IMG/VR virus record: IMGVR_UViG_3300030389_001531
Span: 1-24,782 of that record
From: a virus
Direction: 5' to 3' (one strand)
Length of the DNA: 24,782 nucleotides
The position numbers were made by a program, and so were the translations under genes. The notes under the pieces were generated by a model. That model was not told where the DNA came from, did not search any database, and saw only the letters and a program-made list of their open reading frames with translations. Shown here one piece after another: positions 1 to 9,939 of this stretch (position 1 is its first letter; each line of letters opens with the position of its first letter).

Positions 1-699
1 GTTGGTAATCGCTCCAGCAACAGTGCTTACGTTTGATGCTGCACCAGCAACTGTTGTCACATTTGACGCAATGCCAGCGACAGTAGTCACATTAGCAGCA
101 ATATTTTCGACAGCAGCTACATCGCTGCTTATTCCAGCTACAGCCGTTACATCACTAGCTATGCCAGAAACCGTGTTTACGTTAGATATTGAGCCACTAA
201 CATTATTAATAGCTGTTACATTTCCGCTTGTTGCGATTGTATTGAGGTCAGAAACAAAGTCAGAGGTGGCAAGCAGATTCAAGTCTGTAACAATATCTGA
301 TGTAGCAAGAGTATTAATGTCGCTAACAATATCGCTCGTAGCCAATGTGTTTAGATCAGAGACAATATCGCTTGTAGCCAGCGTGTTCAGATCGCTAACA
401 ATATCACTTGTTGCCAATGTATTGATGTCATTGATTACATCTGTAACAGCCAGAGCATTTAGATCAGATACAAAGTCACTTGTAATTAAACTGGCTTTTG
501 CAGCGACACTTGTTATCTCAGATGCTTTTCCAGCAACAGTATTTATGTTTGTTGTATTGCCAGCAACAGATGTAACATTACTAGCTATGCCAGCTACAGT
601 GGTTACATTTCCGGCAATACCAGCAACAGTCTGAACATTCGAAGAAATGCCAGCAACCGTAGTTACATTGCTTTGAATACCAGCAACCGTGTTTATATT
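1..699 (-). repeat. Tandem fibre-shaft repeats of two different periods
   Basis: The tail fibre codes for about seven ten-residue units (residues 179-250), then about seven mostly twelve-residue units (251-338), then about seven ten-residue units again up to the window edge. At DNA level these are degenerate 30-bp and 36-bp repeats. The 36-bp units around 250-480 are the most similar to each other. The pattern suggests unit duplication by recombination or slippage in the shaft. Confidence 0.85.
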
Positions 700-1233
700 T
701 GTTGTAATAGCAGAAAGACTATTAACATTGGCTATAGTTGGCCCTGCTTCTGGCGCACCTGTTGATGCATTGAAACCAAGCACTGTACCTAATCGTGCTG
801 CCTTGAGTGGAAGCGTCATCGAGACAGCAGAATCAAAATCTTGAAGACGTAACGCTCTATCAACTTCATCTTTTTGATCAGCGGCAATAGCTGTAAACCT
901 ATCAAGCTCAGTATTTAATGTTGCTACAGCAAATGGACCTGATGATGGAAAATCAGTCACGCGATCAAGATCAATATCGCGCGTAATAACAACGGTGCTG
1001 CCGCCACTAATCCCAGTAACATTGTTGCCACTGGTCATTGTTATTGTACCAGTAGAGCCATCTCCACCTGATACTGTGTAATGAGTTGTTAGAGTTTTAA
1101 GAGTGCCATCTACATATAGAGAAAGATCGTCATCATCAAAAAACTCAAAAGACACGGTAAAACTACTCTGTGTAACCCCTTGGCTTACAGAGTAAGAAAC
1201 TCGCGCTGCATTGTTACTCAAACTAATTGTCAT
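1..1233 (-). CDS. Tail fibre protein, T7 gp17-like N-terminus (partial, C-terminus off the window)
   Basis: This is the first 411 residues of a tail fibre; the frame is open to the window edge. Residues 1-140 look like the T7 gp17-type N-terminal domain that anchors the fibre to the tail: it begins MTISLSNNAARVSYSV and contains an acidic FFDDDDLSLYVDG stretch and ITRDIDLDRVTDFP, all typical of that family. From about residue 179 the protein becomes a run of short repeats, ten-residue NVTTVAGIAS units flanking a block of twelve-residue DIVSDLNTLATS units, probably a trimeric coiled or fibrous shaft. The receptor-binding tip is not in the window. The start is fixed by AGGAG seven bases upstream of the ATG. 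It follows the gp16-like ejection gene after a 42-base gap that holds a variant of the late-arm motif (GTGCGT). The opposite-strand frame at 2-634 is a shadow of the repeats. Confidence 0.9.
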   Translation of the reverse strand, partial: MTISLSNNAARVSYSVSQGVTQSSFTVSFEFFDDDDLSLYVDGTLKTLTTHYTVSGGDGSTGTITMTSGNNVTGISGGSTVVITRDIDLDRVTDFPSSGPFAVATLNTELDRFTAIAADQKDEVDRALRLQDFDSAVSMTLPLKAARLGTVLGFNASTGAPEAGPTIANVNSLSAITTNINTVAGIQSNVTTVAGISSNVQTVAGIAGNVTTVAGIASNVTSVAGNTTNINTVAGKASEITSVAAKASLITSDFVSDLNALAVTDVINDINTLATSDIVSDLNTLATSDIVSDLNTLATSDIVSDINTLATSDIVTDLNLLATSDFVSDLNTIATSGNVTAINNVSGSISNVNTVSGIASDVTAVAGISSDVAAVENIAANVTTVAGIASNVTTVAGAASNVSTVAGAITN

Positions 1234-1267
1234 AATTCACTCCTATCATCCATTGATATATGCTTCC

Positions 1268-1275
1268 ACGCACAA
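1268..1275 (-). promoter_or_regulatory. Weak copy of the late-arm motif (TTGTGCGT) before the tail fibre
   Basis: On the minus strand TTGTGCGT lies immediately after the stop codon of the gp16-like gene and 34 bases before the tail fibre start, the same placement as the full TTTTGTGCGTTG copies at 14434 and 18203. Only eight of the twelve bases match in a row, so this member is tentative. Confidence 0.35.
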
Positions 1276-4200
1276 TTAACGACCACCTAATATTAGATCC
1301 CTTGCGTCATCTTTTATGTAAGGGAGGCCAATAAATGGAGCATTGTAGAAAAACTCAGCAGAAGCCTCATTATATCTACCATTCAGGAAATCATGGATTG
1401 CTCTACTATAAGCAAGCCCAAGACCAGCAGGAGCACCAAATGGCTCTGTTAAAGCATCCATTAATCTTTCGTCTTTATCTCTGCTAATGTATTTTGGCAC
1501 AAATGGACCAACACCATTCTCAGGTATCAAGCCAGTATTTGCTGCCATCGATAGGCCCATATATCCAATATCACTGTAAACACCTAACAATCCTGAGTGA
1601 TCAATGACTCTTGCTAGAACTTCTGGACTCTCTCGTTTTTCAAACCAATAATCTGGTTTCTTTATTACTAATGAAAGATATGACAGGCCAATTAGAGCAA
1701 CAACACCTTGCAATCTATGCTGCCTATTTGGATCTCTTATTGCACCCAAAATTTTATTGTTTGCACCAAATGCAAAATTCATAAAAGTGAATGGCAAACT
1801 AAGCATGCCACTATCAAAACGTATAAGTTGTTGTGACCCAAAAGATGCGCGGCTATCTATTTTATAAAGAGTGGGAAACTTCTTTCTCATCATCTGAAAG
1901 AATGCATTGTCTCTCATATACATAACGCCATCAACGATTAGAGGCTTATCAAATGTTTGCCCCATAATAATTGTATTGTTTGTATGAGATGAAACAGCAG
2001 CTTGATACTGTCTTATAAATTCTCTTGCTTGTGGTGTAGATCTATCCCATGCATCTGTATTTGCATATTCCATATTAGATGTTGATGATTTTTCAGTTGG
2101 CATTTTTTGCATATATTCAGCAAGCTCATCACTTATGCCAAATCTACGAAGAAACTCTTCATCTCTCTTGCTTATTTTTCCAGAAACTAGTTGACGAGAA
2201 AGTTTTATAAACGAGTTGTTTACTGCTATTGCATTCAAAATTTTGCCAGCTTGAGTTATCGGACCAAGACCGTTAACTGTGTAAAATACTTTATTACCAA
2301 AATTAACAAATCTTTCAGGTCTACTTGCTGTAATCCTTCTTACAGAATCAGACACCATTTCTCTTGCCATAATGCTGTATGATATGTCTAAACCTTCTCC
2401 ACTAGCTTGAAGATCTCTTACAACTTTTCCAACAAACCCTATATCATCAAAGACCTTAAATCCTGCACCAACTGAATCTTTAAGACCATGTGCTAATACT
2501 ATAGACCCAACATCTGTTATTGCTGATACACCAGCAAGCGGGAGATATGTCCAACCAGAAACACCTTTTATGACTTGCGCCATTTGATTATCAAGTCGAT
2601 CAGGATCGCGTCTATATGCTCCCATTACTCTTAAATAATCACCACTAAAAGCTGTTCTTACATCAGATATCTGTTTGTCAGTATTCCCATTTTTTTTCAT
2701 CAAATCAGTAATGTCTTCTAAAACTTCGTCAACATTTCTGCCTTGAAACTTAGTAGCAAATGCTATTTGTTTTCCAACTCTTGATATGTATCCATGCAAA
2801 GCATCTCTGCCTAAGTGTATAAACTCAGTAATATCATGCTCTGGTATGTTAGTTTTTCGATGTCTTAAGTGCTTAGAACTTCCAACAAAGTCTTTCTCTT
2901 CTGACGGCAAAAGATTTTCAAAATCATCAGCATCATCAGTAAGTATTCTATTTACCGTTCTCTCAGCATCTTCTCTTGCACTTACACTGCCGCCTTTTAC
3001 ATCTTGATAATCAACAGTGCCTTCGTTGTATCTTTCTCTTATGTAATGATTTTCAAAGATTTGAGTTAACCGCTCTCTTGCAGAATCATCACTAAGTAAA
3101 AGCTCTTTATTATAATAAATAGGAAACCTAAAATCTTTTCTTGGAGGTGCGTTCAAAGCAGCCTCATTACGAGTAATACGACCTCTTATTGCCTCTATCT
3201 CATCTTCTAATTGTTTTATACGTTTGAATTGCTTTGTTGAATAAGTACCATCAGCACGTTTATTTTTTTCAATGTCTGCCATAAGGGCAGCTTTTTGTTC
3301 TATGCGTGTATTATCTTTCGCAATCTCTTTGCCAATCTGTGTATTTGTTTTTAATGCTCCAGAATAGGTCATGTCTTCTCCTATTCCTTTAAACATTATC
3401 TCCATCATATCTATTGCTTGTTGTTGAGCATCACTCATTCCTTCCAAAGCAGATCTTTTGATAGCTGGATTTGGATGCTTCATAAGAATGTATCTTTTTA
3501 CGGTATCATCAATAAAACCATCTAATTCTTTTGTAAAAGGACTATAGATGCCCATAATAGATCTGGCTTTTTCACCCGCGCCAATATGTTGTTTATGAAA
3601 ATCTCTAAGATTTCTTTCTAAGTTATAATACAAACCTTCAAATGTAGCTGATATTTGAGCAACTGATTGCGTAGCAATACCAGCTCTATTGCCTTGCACA
3701 GGAATAGAACTATTACCAACAAGATCAAGAAGCATCTTTTTTACATCTTGAGGCACATGAGCCTTTGACATTTCTTTGTGTATTGGCCCACTTACTATTG
3801 ATGCGTCAACAACAGGGTCATATTCGCTGTCTCGCGCCCCTACATAGCCATCATCGAGGTTGACAGCATCATCATCCCATACATGCTTTATCTTCTCTCC
3901 ACGAGCAACTCTACCCACTTTCTTGGCACTTGATTCAATAAATGGATACATCCAGCCAGCAGTTTTAAATGCGCCACCAAAGAACCCACTGATTGCTGTT
4001 GAAGAAGCAATGTTCATTGCAGACTCATATTCTGAATCAGCAACAGCAAAAGGAGCGCGTCTTGCTTCTGAAGCAACACCATAACCAAGACCAACTGCTG
4101 ATGCTCTAGTAGTGGCACTTACAATAGTTCTACCAAGACCAATAGCATTAAGACCTGGCACAAAGGTTGTAAGGAATAATGGATCTGTAATTCCACCAGC

Positions 4201-4530
4201 CAAGGCCGCTGACCAGTGACCACGATTCATTATATCTCTTCGAGCAAGTGATTTATCAACACGGCTTTTAAGGAACTGAAGATGTTCAGAATTTTTAGCT
4301 CTTACTAAATCCTCATAAAATGGCAAATATTTTTCATCAAGTTCAGCAACAACATCATAATTTGGATCAGCTTCTACACCGCCAAACAACTTTGATTCTT
4401 CAACACTTTCAATGATTGGCATGTTGTAATATGCAACATTTGCTTTCCAAGCCTCATACCAGCTTGGATCTACTTCATCCTTAAATCCTGCGCTTGCTGC
4501 AATGAAGAAGTCCCTACGACCTACATCCAT
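1276..4530 (-). CDS. Large internal virion (ejection) protein, T7 gp16 position
   Basis: A 1084-residue protein in the place of T7 gp16, last of three internal virion genes before the tail fibre. In T7 that set is ejected into the cell and builds the trans-envelope DNA channel. I see small-residue-rich hydrophobic stretches near residues 107-155 (SAALAGG, FVPGLNAIGLG), in the middle (LPLAGVSAITDVGSIVLAHG) and near the C-terminus (GVVALIGLSYLSLVI), which could enter the membrane, and a Lys/Glu-rich coiled-coil segment around residues 405-460. I do not see the lytic transglycosylase domain found at the N-terminus of T7 gp16; the family of such large proteins often lacks it. The ATG overlaps the stop of the preceding gene as TAATG. 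Assignment rests on size, order and composition, not on a clear motif. Confidence 0.75.
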   Translation of the reverse strand: MDVGRRDFFIAASAGFKDEVDPSWYEAWKANVAYYNMPIIESVEESKLFGGVEADPNYDVVAELDEKYLPFYEDLVRAKNSEHLQFLKSRVDKSLARRDIMNRGHWSAALAGGITDPLFLTTFVPGLNAIGLGRTIVSATTRASAVGLGYGVASEARRAPFAVADSEYESAMNIASSTAISGFFGGAFKTAGWMYPFIESSAKKVGRVARGEKIKHVWDDDAVNLDDGYVGARDSEYDPVVDASIVSGPIHKEMSKAHVPQDVKKMLLDLVGNSSIPVQGNRAGIATQSVAQISATFEGLYYNLERNLRDFHKQHIGAGEKARSIMGIYSPFTKELDGFIDDTVKRYILMKHPNPAIKRSALEGMSDAQQQAIDMMEIMFKGIGEDMTYSGALKTNTQIGKEIAKDNTRIEQKAALMADIEKNKRADGTYSTKQFKRIKQLEDEIEAIRGRITRNEAALNAPPRKDFRFPIYYNKELLLSDDSARERLTQIFENHYIRERYNEGTVDYQDVKGGSVSAREDAERTVNRILTDDADDFENLLPSEEKDFVGSSKHLRHRKTNIPEHDITEFIHLGRDALHGYISRVGKQIAFATKFQGRNVDEVLEDITDLMKKNGNTDKQISDVRTAFSGDYLRVMGAYRRDPDRLDNQMAQVIKGVSGWTYLPLAGVSAITDVGSIVLAHGLKDSVGAGFKVFDDIGFVGKVVRDLQASGEGLDISYSIMAREMVSDSVRRITASRPERFVNFGNKVFYTVNGLGPITQAGKILNAIAVNNSFIKLSRQLVSGKISKRDEEFLRRFGISDELAEYMQKMPTEKSSTSNMEYANTDAWDRSTPQAREFIRQYQAAVSSHTNNTIIMGQTFDKPLIVDGVMYMRDNAFFQMMRKKFPTLYKIDSRASFGSQQLIRFDSGMLSLPFTFMNFAFGANNKILGAIRDPNRQHRLQGVVALIGLSYLSLVIKKPDYWFEKRESPEVLARVIDHSGLLGVYSDIGYMGLSMAANTGLIPENGVGPFVPKYISRDKDERLMDALTEPFGAPAGLGLAYSRAIHDFLNGRYNEASAEFFYNAPFIGLPYIKDDARDLILGGR

Positions 4531-6662
4531 TATTCAAACTCGCTTATATCTATTCTACCACCAGCTATAGTGCCAACAGTAGTATCAGAAGATTTATCAA
4601 CAGACGCTCTAAACCTAAGGAACTGCTCTCTTTCTTCTAAAGCCTCTGCTCTTAGCTCTTCTATTGACTGATTAGTTCTTAATCTACGCGCTGCTAGAAT
4701 TGCTTGAGGTCCAACTTGCAATACTTCAGAGCCAGACATAAGAGGCATACCATCTGGATCTACTATTGTATAAACAGGAAGAGCTGGCCCTTCTCTTGGA
4801 TCTGGCTTTAAAAAAATAGTTCGCCCAAAATCTGCAAATTCAATATTTATATTTGACGCTCTTAAAACTTGAGCCATTACAGCTTTTTCAAGTTCTTGCA
4901 TATCTTCATTATTATAAACAAGCTCTGGAGCAAATCGTGATTTTTCTTTGCCAAAAATAAAATCAGATTTTACAAAAACTTTATCTAAAGAGCTTTTTAT
5001 TATCTTTTCTGCTTTAGGAGTTCCATGTAAGTAAACCAGTTCATCTGCATATCTGGAGAAAAAATCAAGCTGATCTGTACTTTCGACATCTATATTTTCT
5101 TTTATAAATGCATCCATATCTGCATAACCACCAGCCGTTAACTGTTGGTTAACTAATAAATTTCTTCTGTCCTTAGGAAGATTGTCATATTCAACCTTTT
5201 TTGCAAAAAATTGTTCTAAGTTCATTGTGCGTACAGAGTTGTCATACGCTTCCATAGTTGACCAAAATAAATGAGCTTCTGGTTTCAATCCGCGATTTGT
5301 TGAGTTTGAATAACCGCCTTGATTAAAGGTTGTTACTTGTCGCCACATATTAAGCAATGGACGAATCATTTCAGGATCTTGAGAAGTTATATCCTGTATG
5401 ATTTGTTGATCTCCTAAAAGATCTATAGCTGATTGTGGCAAACCACCTTTTTGTTTGAATAGCAAGCCATGTAAAAGATTTTCTGTTGATGTCCTTTTAT
5501 CGGCTGGTTTTAATAAATTATTTAAATTACCCGCAAGGTCATATGCGTTTGTTATACCATATGCATCTAAAAGTGTTTGAGATTCTTTGCTGCTTATATA
5601 TTGCTCAGATGCAACCTTGCTTTCTATGATAAGATTTTTATTTAGTGCAAACTCAGCATTATATTGCTCTTGAAGATTACCTTCTATAACAGAAAGATTT
5701 GATGCAAGTGTATTTCTAACTCTGCCCATGCCTTCTTGCTCAAGAAACGCTTGATCAAATCCAAATCTAGCCAAACTTTTTTGAACAGCTTCAGGCAAAC
5801 TTGATACAGTTCCCTTACGCAAAGCATCTTGCATATGTCTTAAATGACCTGTAACCACATTACGCTTTACAAAAGGGCTATTGTCTTCAGCAAGTCTATC
5901 TAATGAAGTTGCAATTCTTATAGTCTGACCACCATAGTAAGCTGATCGAGCAAGGTTTTTAAGCTCAGTAATTTGAGTGCTACCTAAACGACCTCCATGA
6001 TCTTTTTGCAACTGATCAATAAAGCCACCTTCTTGTGTTAACTCTTCAAATTTTCTTTTGCCTGTAAGTACCTCTACAAGATTAGAACCAGCATAAGTTG
6101 CAATTTCGTCTATTTGCTGTCTTATGTTTTCATAATCATTTAGAAAATCTATTCTATCTTCTTCTTCTAATTTTTCTGCATATAATGCAGCAGTATGTTG
6201 ACCAGCATATGTTGCTCCAATCTCTCTTGCTTGAGCTGCATATTTGCCAGAAACCTTTACTGTTTCTTCTACATAAGCACTATAAGCCTCATCGAATCCT
6301 ACTGGATCATTTTTGAAATCTGCTCTAAGTGTTGCTGCGCGTTCTTTCATGTCCACATTTAGTGAACTTACATATCTTTTATCTAAAAGTGGCTGTGCTT
6401 CTCTTTGTGCAACAGGAGATAAATTTTTTGGAGGTTCAGCAATAAATAATTTATCTTCTTGATCCCTTATAACAAGATTAAGAGCATAGTCTCGTCCTAT
6501 TTGTTTTTGCTTAATTACTTCTGTTTCATAAGCAGCTTCAAACATTTGTGTACCAAGACGCCTCAATGCTTGCCCCTGCTGAACTCCAGTGTCAGAAGGA
6601 CGAACAACACCAACAGGTTGATTAAAAACTTGATTTCCTTGAAAGCGTTTAATGACTGCCAT
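4530..6662 (-). CDS. Internal virion protein, T7 gp15 position
   Basis: This 710-residue protein sits between the gp14-like and gp16-like proteins and is close in length to T7 gp15 (about 747). It is predominantly charged and helical, with Gln- and Glu-rich stretches such as EETVKVSGKYAAQAREIGATY and KLEEEDRIDFLNDYENI, and no signal peptide. The N-terminus MAVIKRFQGNQVFNQPVGVV is like that of many podoviral gp15-type proteins, which begin with a short extended arm. The start codon overlaps the stop of the gp14-like gene (TAATG) and its own stop overlaps the next ATG in the same way, so the three ejection proteins are translationally coupled. Role as a component of the ejected DNA-translocation tube is inferred from order and size. 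Confidence 0.75.
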   Translation of the reverse strand: MAVIKRFQGNQVFNQPVGVVRPSDTGVQQGQALRRLGTQMFEAAYETEVIKQKQIGRDYALNLVIRDQEDKLFIAEPPKNLSPVAQREAQPLLDKRYVSSLNVDMKERAATLRADFKNDPVGFDEAYSAYVEETVKVSGKYAAQAREIGATYAGQHTAALYAEKLEEEDRIDFLNDYENIRQQIDEIATYAGSNLVEVLTGKRKFEELTQEGGFIDQLQKDHGGRLGSTQITELKNLARSAYYGGQTIRIATSLDRLAEDNSPFVKRNVVTGHLRHMQDALRKGTVSSLPEAVQKSLARFGFDQAFLEQEGMGRVRNTLASNLSVIEGNLQEQYNAEFALNKNLIIESKVASEQYISSKESQTLLDAYGITNAYDLAGNLNNLLKPADKRTSTENLLHGLLFKQKGGLPQSAIDLLGDQQIIQDITSQDPEMIRPLLNMWRQVTTFNQGGYSNSTNRGLKPEAHLFWSTMEAYDNSVRTMNLEQFFAKKVEYDNLPKDRRNLLVNQQLTAGGYADMDAFIKENIDVESTDQLDFFSRYADELVYLHGTPKAEKIIKSSLDKVFVKSDFIFGKEKSRFAPELVYNNEDMQELEKAVMAQVLRASNINIEFADFGRTIFLKPDPREGPALPVYTIVDPDGMPLMSGSEVLQVGPQAILAARRLRTNQSIEELRAEALEEREQFLRFRASVDKSSDTTVGTIAGGRIDISEFE

Positions 6663-7117
6663 TAGCTTCCCTCTGTTGGTGTTACTTGTCGTGTTTTATA
6701 TCCATACATCGCAACATCTCCAGCAGCACTAACTAAAGCAGATCTCATGGCTGCTGCACCAGTCGCTCTAGCATTATCAGCAGCAAATTGCATACGACTT
6801 TGAGTAAGAAGACTTTGTACTCTTGCTCTATTTAACTGCTCTCTAGATTTCTCTCTGCTAGCTTTCATTATAGCTTGATAAGATCTGTCAGATGTTGATC
6901 TTCTATTTATTGCTCTTGCTGCATTTGTAGTAGACTCATAAGCACTAAAAGCAGCAATACGAGCATTGTGTTCTTGTAATGCACGTAATTGTTCAACCTT
7001 TTTATTTTGTTCTTGTTGTGCAGCAATCGCAGCTTGTCTACGCCTTTCAGCACGACCAGCTTGCATAGCTCCAAAAACTTTTAATCCTGTGCTGATAGCA
7101 AAAAATGTTGGGTCCAT
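6662..7117 (-). CDS. Internal virion protein, T7 gp14-like
   Basis: A 151-residue, Ala/Arg/Gln-rich protein. A short hydrophobic N-terminal stretch (FFAISTGLKVFGAMQAG, residues 5-21) is followed by a long basic helix with RAERRRQAAIAAQQEQ. This hydrophobic-then-helical plan is usual for gp14-type internal virion proteins of podoviruses, the ejected component thought to sit in the outer membrane in T7. It overlaps tail tubular protein B upstream and the gp15-like gene downstream by TAATG junctions. The order tail tubular B, gp14, gp15, gp16, fibre is the T7 order and is the strongest support. Confidence 0.8.
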   Translation of the reverse strand: MDPTFFAISTGLKVFGAMQAGRAERRRQAAIAAQQEQNKKVEQLRALQEHNARIAAFSAYESTTNAARAINRRSTSDRSYQAIMKASREKSREQLNRARVQSLLTQSRMQFAADNARATGAAAMRSALVSAAGDVAMYGYKTRQVTPTEGS

Positions 7118-9348
7118 TAGAAAGCCACCTCTGTAACTAAACCATTTATCTGCAATGAAAGAGGAGCAGATTGGCTAATAGTAACTCTTGGATCTTTACT
7201 GTATCCAAGAACTCGAAACTCTTGTTTGCCAGATACAGCAGTTAATGCTGTTGACTGATCCTGCTGAACAGTACGAATAATCATATCTGTGCCATTCACG
7301 CTTACGCTTAATGTATCCTCAAGATCTAATGTAACCTTAGTTATTTTGCGAGGTGTGCCAGTCAAAGGGCCGCCAGCAACAGCAGCATCAATAGGAAGAG
7401 TTTTTAACTCAGGAGTAAACTTGTAACCAATCTGAGCAGATGTAGATGCTTTTACAGAAGTAACGGTTGCGTTATTGCTAGCAACCGTAAATTGCCCCAA
7501 ATACTCTGTACCATCCACAACATCAACAACAGCATTGTTAGAGAAATGACCAGAAGTAGAAAAAACGCCACTTGAGCCAGTAAACTCATTGCAGAAATCC
7601 ATCTTCATGCTTGTATTAAACTGCTCAAGAAACAGTTTTGTCGTTCCTGATCCATCATCGCGTGAAGTGCAAACAAACAAATCTTCATCTACAGCACAAA
7701 TAGAATGGAACTTGCCTGTTGTAGTCCAACGCATCCAACCAGCTTTTTTCTCTTGTCTGTTAGAATGATACACACCAATAGTGCCATCATCCATTAGATA
7801 GAAGCCATAAGCACCAGCCCTAGATAAAGAACCCTTTACAACCGCAAGCTGTATAGGTGATTTAATCAAATGAGAAGAAAGAAGCGATACCATAGCTCCT
7901 GTGTATGCACCCTCATTATCGGTAAATACAAACTCTCTTACAGCAGTGCCAGTTGCTTGCACAAATAATGTTGCTCCATCTACAGATTGTGGACGAACAA
8001 AGCCTGTGCCAAATGGAGTTTGCACAGATATTTTAGCATTTTCTGGTGTTACTGGTTTATCAGTAAATGAGGGCAAAAAGAACTCAGATTGGGAAGCAAA
8101 AACCTGTAGATCACGATTTGAAACCAAATGCCTTATTTGATTTGTAACGCCAACACTGGCATCAAGATCTAATGCATCATCATCACTTCCATCACCAAGA
8201 TCAAAGTTAAAAAAGTTGCCTGTCTTAGATCCCCACAATCCATCAGGCTGACTTGGAGTTCCACCAAACCAAAGCCTATCTTCATGGAAGGTAATCGCTT
8301 GTGGGAAGCCTCGAAGCGTACTGTATGATTGTTCAAACCATTCTGATGTGGCAGCAGCACTTTTGATCACTGGTGAACCACCACCTATTGCACCACTAGT
8401 TGCAGTAGATCCAGCGGTTACTTCATATCTGTTTTCATCAATAATCTTAGATATAGTTCTTGAGCCATTTATGTTGCTTGCAGAAATTCCACCAAGACCA
8501 CCAGCATCAGCAATAGTTATTGAAGCACCAGAAGCCAAGCCATGAAGTGCATGTGTTATTTCAATCTTGTCTGAATCATCTTTTGTTTGGATGGCATCTG
8601 GATCAAGCTGTGTAGATAGATCGCCTTTGAGAGTAGCTGTTACTGTAGTTGAGTTAGTAAAGCCTGTAATTAATGCTTCAGTTTCTCCAATTAGCAAACG
8701 CACACCAACGTGATCGGAAACAAAATATGCTGCGCTTGAAGTAAGAGTGCGACCTGTTCCTGAACTAAAGCTATCTGAGGATATTGTGACCCCGCTACCT
8801 TGAAAATGATAATATGGCTGAAACACATTGTTGCCATCCAATGATGTTTGAAAATCAAAAACACGCACTTCAAATGAAGTTAGGCCTGTTCTTACAAGCT
8901 GCCTACAAAGAAAACTTGTATGGCAGATAAACATAAAGTCACCCTTTTGGGCATATGTAAACTGCACAAGATTTGTATTGTTGATTGGCAAAGAATTGCC
9001 ATCTGTATCTTGTGTAATAGTAGTCGCAAGAGTTATTGCGCCTGTAGTTGGGTGAATGCGGAAGCATTCAATCTTAGCGTTTGAAAAAGCAATAATATAC
9101 TTTTCATCATCTGAAAAGATAAACGGTTCTAGTCTTACTTGCTGTGTTAGGCTAGCATCGAATGTGTGTGTAAAGTTATACATTCTTTGAGTGCCAGGTC
9201 TGCTAATGACACCACCCTCAGAGCGTATAAAAAAGTTCTGCACTGTTTCGGCAGCAGAAATATAGACAGGTGTATCAGTCCTCGATGTAAGTGATGGACT
9301 AATTTCTCCAAAAGCAAAGTTATTCAGCGGTATTCTTAGCCTCGCCAT
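7117..9348 (-). CDS. Tail tubular protein B (T7 gp12-like nozzle)
   Basis: A 743-residue protein close in length to T7 gp12 (794). The N-terminus MARLRIPLNNFAFGEISPSL with GGVISRPGTQRMY at about residues 43-55 is the typical opening of podoviral tail nozzle/stabilisation proteins, followed by beta-rich sequence. Mid-protein HEDRLWFGG and PDGLWGSKTGNFFNF are also recurrent in this family. The product should form the distal tail tube that closes the portal channel and binds fibres. The reading frame is open one codon further to a TTG at 9351, but the ATG at 9348 is preferred because it forms a TGATG overlap with the stop of tail tubular A. Confidence 0.93.
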   Translation of the reverse strand: MARLRIPLNNFAFGEISPSLTSRTDTPVYISAAETVQNFFIRSEGGVISRPGTQRMYNFTHTFDASLTQQVRLEPFIFSDDEKYIIAFSNAKIECFRIHPTTGAITLATTITQDTDGNSLPINNTNLVQFTYAQKGDFMFICHTSFLCRQLVRTGLTSFEVRVFDFQTSLDGNNVFQPYYHFQGSGVTISSDSFSSGTGRTLTSSAAYFVSDHVGVRLLIGETEALITGFTNSTTVTATLKGDLSTQLDPDAIQTKDDSDKIEITHALHGLASGASITIADAGGLGGISASNINGSRTISKIIDENRYEVTAGSTATSGAIGGGSPVIKSAAATSEWFEQSYSTLRGFPQAITFHEDRLWFGGTPSQPDGLWGSKTGNFFNFDLGDGSDDDALDLDASVGVTNQIRHLVSNRDLQVFASQSEFFLPSFTDKPVTPENAKISVQTPFGTGFVRPQSVDGATLFVQATGTAVREFVFTDNEGAYTGAMVSLLSSHLIKSPIQLAVVKGSLSRAGAYGFYLMDDGTIGVYHSNRQEKKAGWMRWTTTGKFHSICAVDEDLFVCTSRDDGSGTTKLFLEQFNTSMKMDFCNEFTGSSGVFSTSGHFSNNAVVDVVDGTEYLGQFTVASNNATVTSVKASTSAQIGYKFTPELKTLPIDAAVAGGPLTGTPRKITKVTLDLEDTLSVSVNGTDMIIRTVQQDQSTALTAVSGKQEFRVLGYSKDPRVTISQSAPLSLQINGLVTEVAF

Positions 9349-9932
9349 CAACCACGCCTTTCAGAAATAAACCTCGATGTAACAAGTTTTCGTGTTGTTT
9401 GTTGCTGACTATCAAGAGTTTTTGCTTGTTGCATTGCAACCCTTGCCTTGCTTTCCATTAAAGCAGCAAGCTGCTCATCTCTTGCTATAGCTACAGCAAA
9501 TGTAGTTGCAAGAGAAAACTCAACACTAATTGTAAAGTAGCTAGGAAATTTTTCTTCACCTACTCTAAATGCATAATCAGCAATAACTGTGTCAGTTTCA
9601 GATGTATTTGAAAACGCTTTATCACCATAAATATTATATTCGATTAGATTGTCATTTACGGTAAGGGCATGAAGCATCAACATGTCTGAAGGCAACTGAT
9701 ATGCAAAATCAAATCTTCCAGTAGGAACATCTGTAAGCCTATTTAACTCAGCTTGATTTGTTGCAAATCTCCATCTGCTTGCACACAATGCAGACTGAAC
9801 AACATCCTCATATATATTTGAAGCAACAAGAGCCTCAGTAGAGGTTTCTGTAAATGATGTTATTGGGTCCGCACCTATCAATATTAAGGCACGAGCAGCG
9901 ATGTCTATATCTGAATTAGCTACTGATGGCAT
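9348..9932 (-). CDS. Tail tubular protein A (T7 gp11-like adaptor)
   Basis: 194 residues, almost exactly the length of T7 gp11 (196). It begins with helical sequence SDIDIAARALILIGADPI, then ALCASRWRFATNQAEL and YQLPSDMLMLHAL; the pattern W-R-F-A followed by Y-x-L-P-x-D is the hallmark of tail tubular A/head completion adaptor proteins. It should form the ring between connector and nozzle. Its ATG lacks a good Shine-Dalgarno; the only AGGGGAGG lies about 35 bases upstream inside the 5' arm of a strong hairpin (9940-9974), so translation may depend on that structure or on coupling. The stop overlaps the start of tail tubular B. Confidence 0.92.
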   Translation of the reverse strand: MPSVANSDIDIAARALILIGADPITSFTETSTEALVASNIYEDVVQSALCASRWRFATNQAELNRLTDVPTGRFDFAYQLPSDMLMLHALTVNDNLIEYNIYGDKAFSNTSETDTVIADYAFRVGEEKFPSYFTISVEFSLATTFAVAIARDEQLAALMESKARVAMQQAKTLDSQQQTTRKLVTSRFISERRG

Positions 9933-9939
9933 GTCAAGT

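Noticed and set aside
2-634. Plus-strand open frame of 210 codons, Val/Ala/Thr-rich
   Set aside because: It is the mirror of the fibre repeats: periodic and low in complexity, no ribosome site, opposite to all neighbours.
1-699. CRISPR-like array in the repeated region
   Set aside because: Repeats are degenerate, in coding frame, without unique spacers, and explained by the fibre shaft.
8169-8873. Cysteine/His/Leu-rich small frames inside tail tubular B
   Set aside because: Shadows of the main gene in other frames without starts or conserved sequence.
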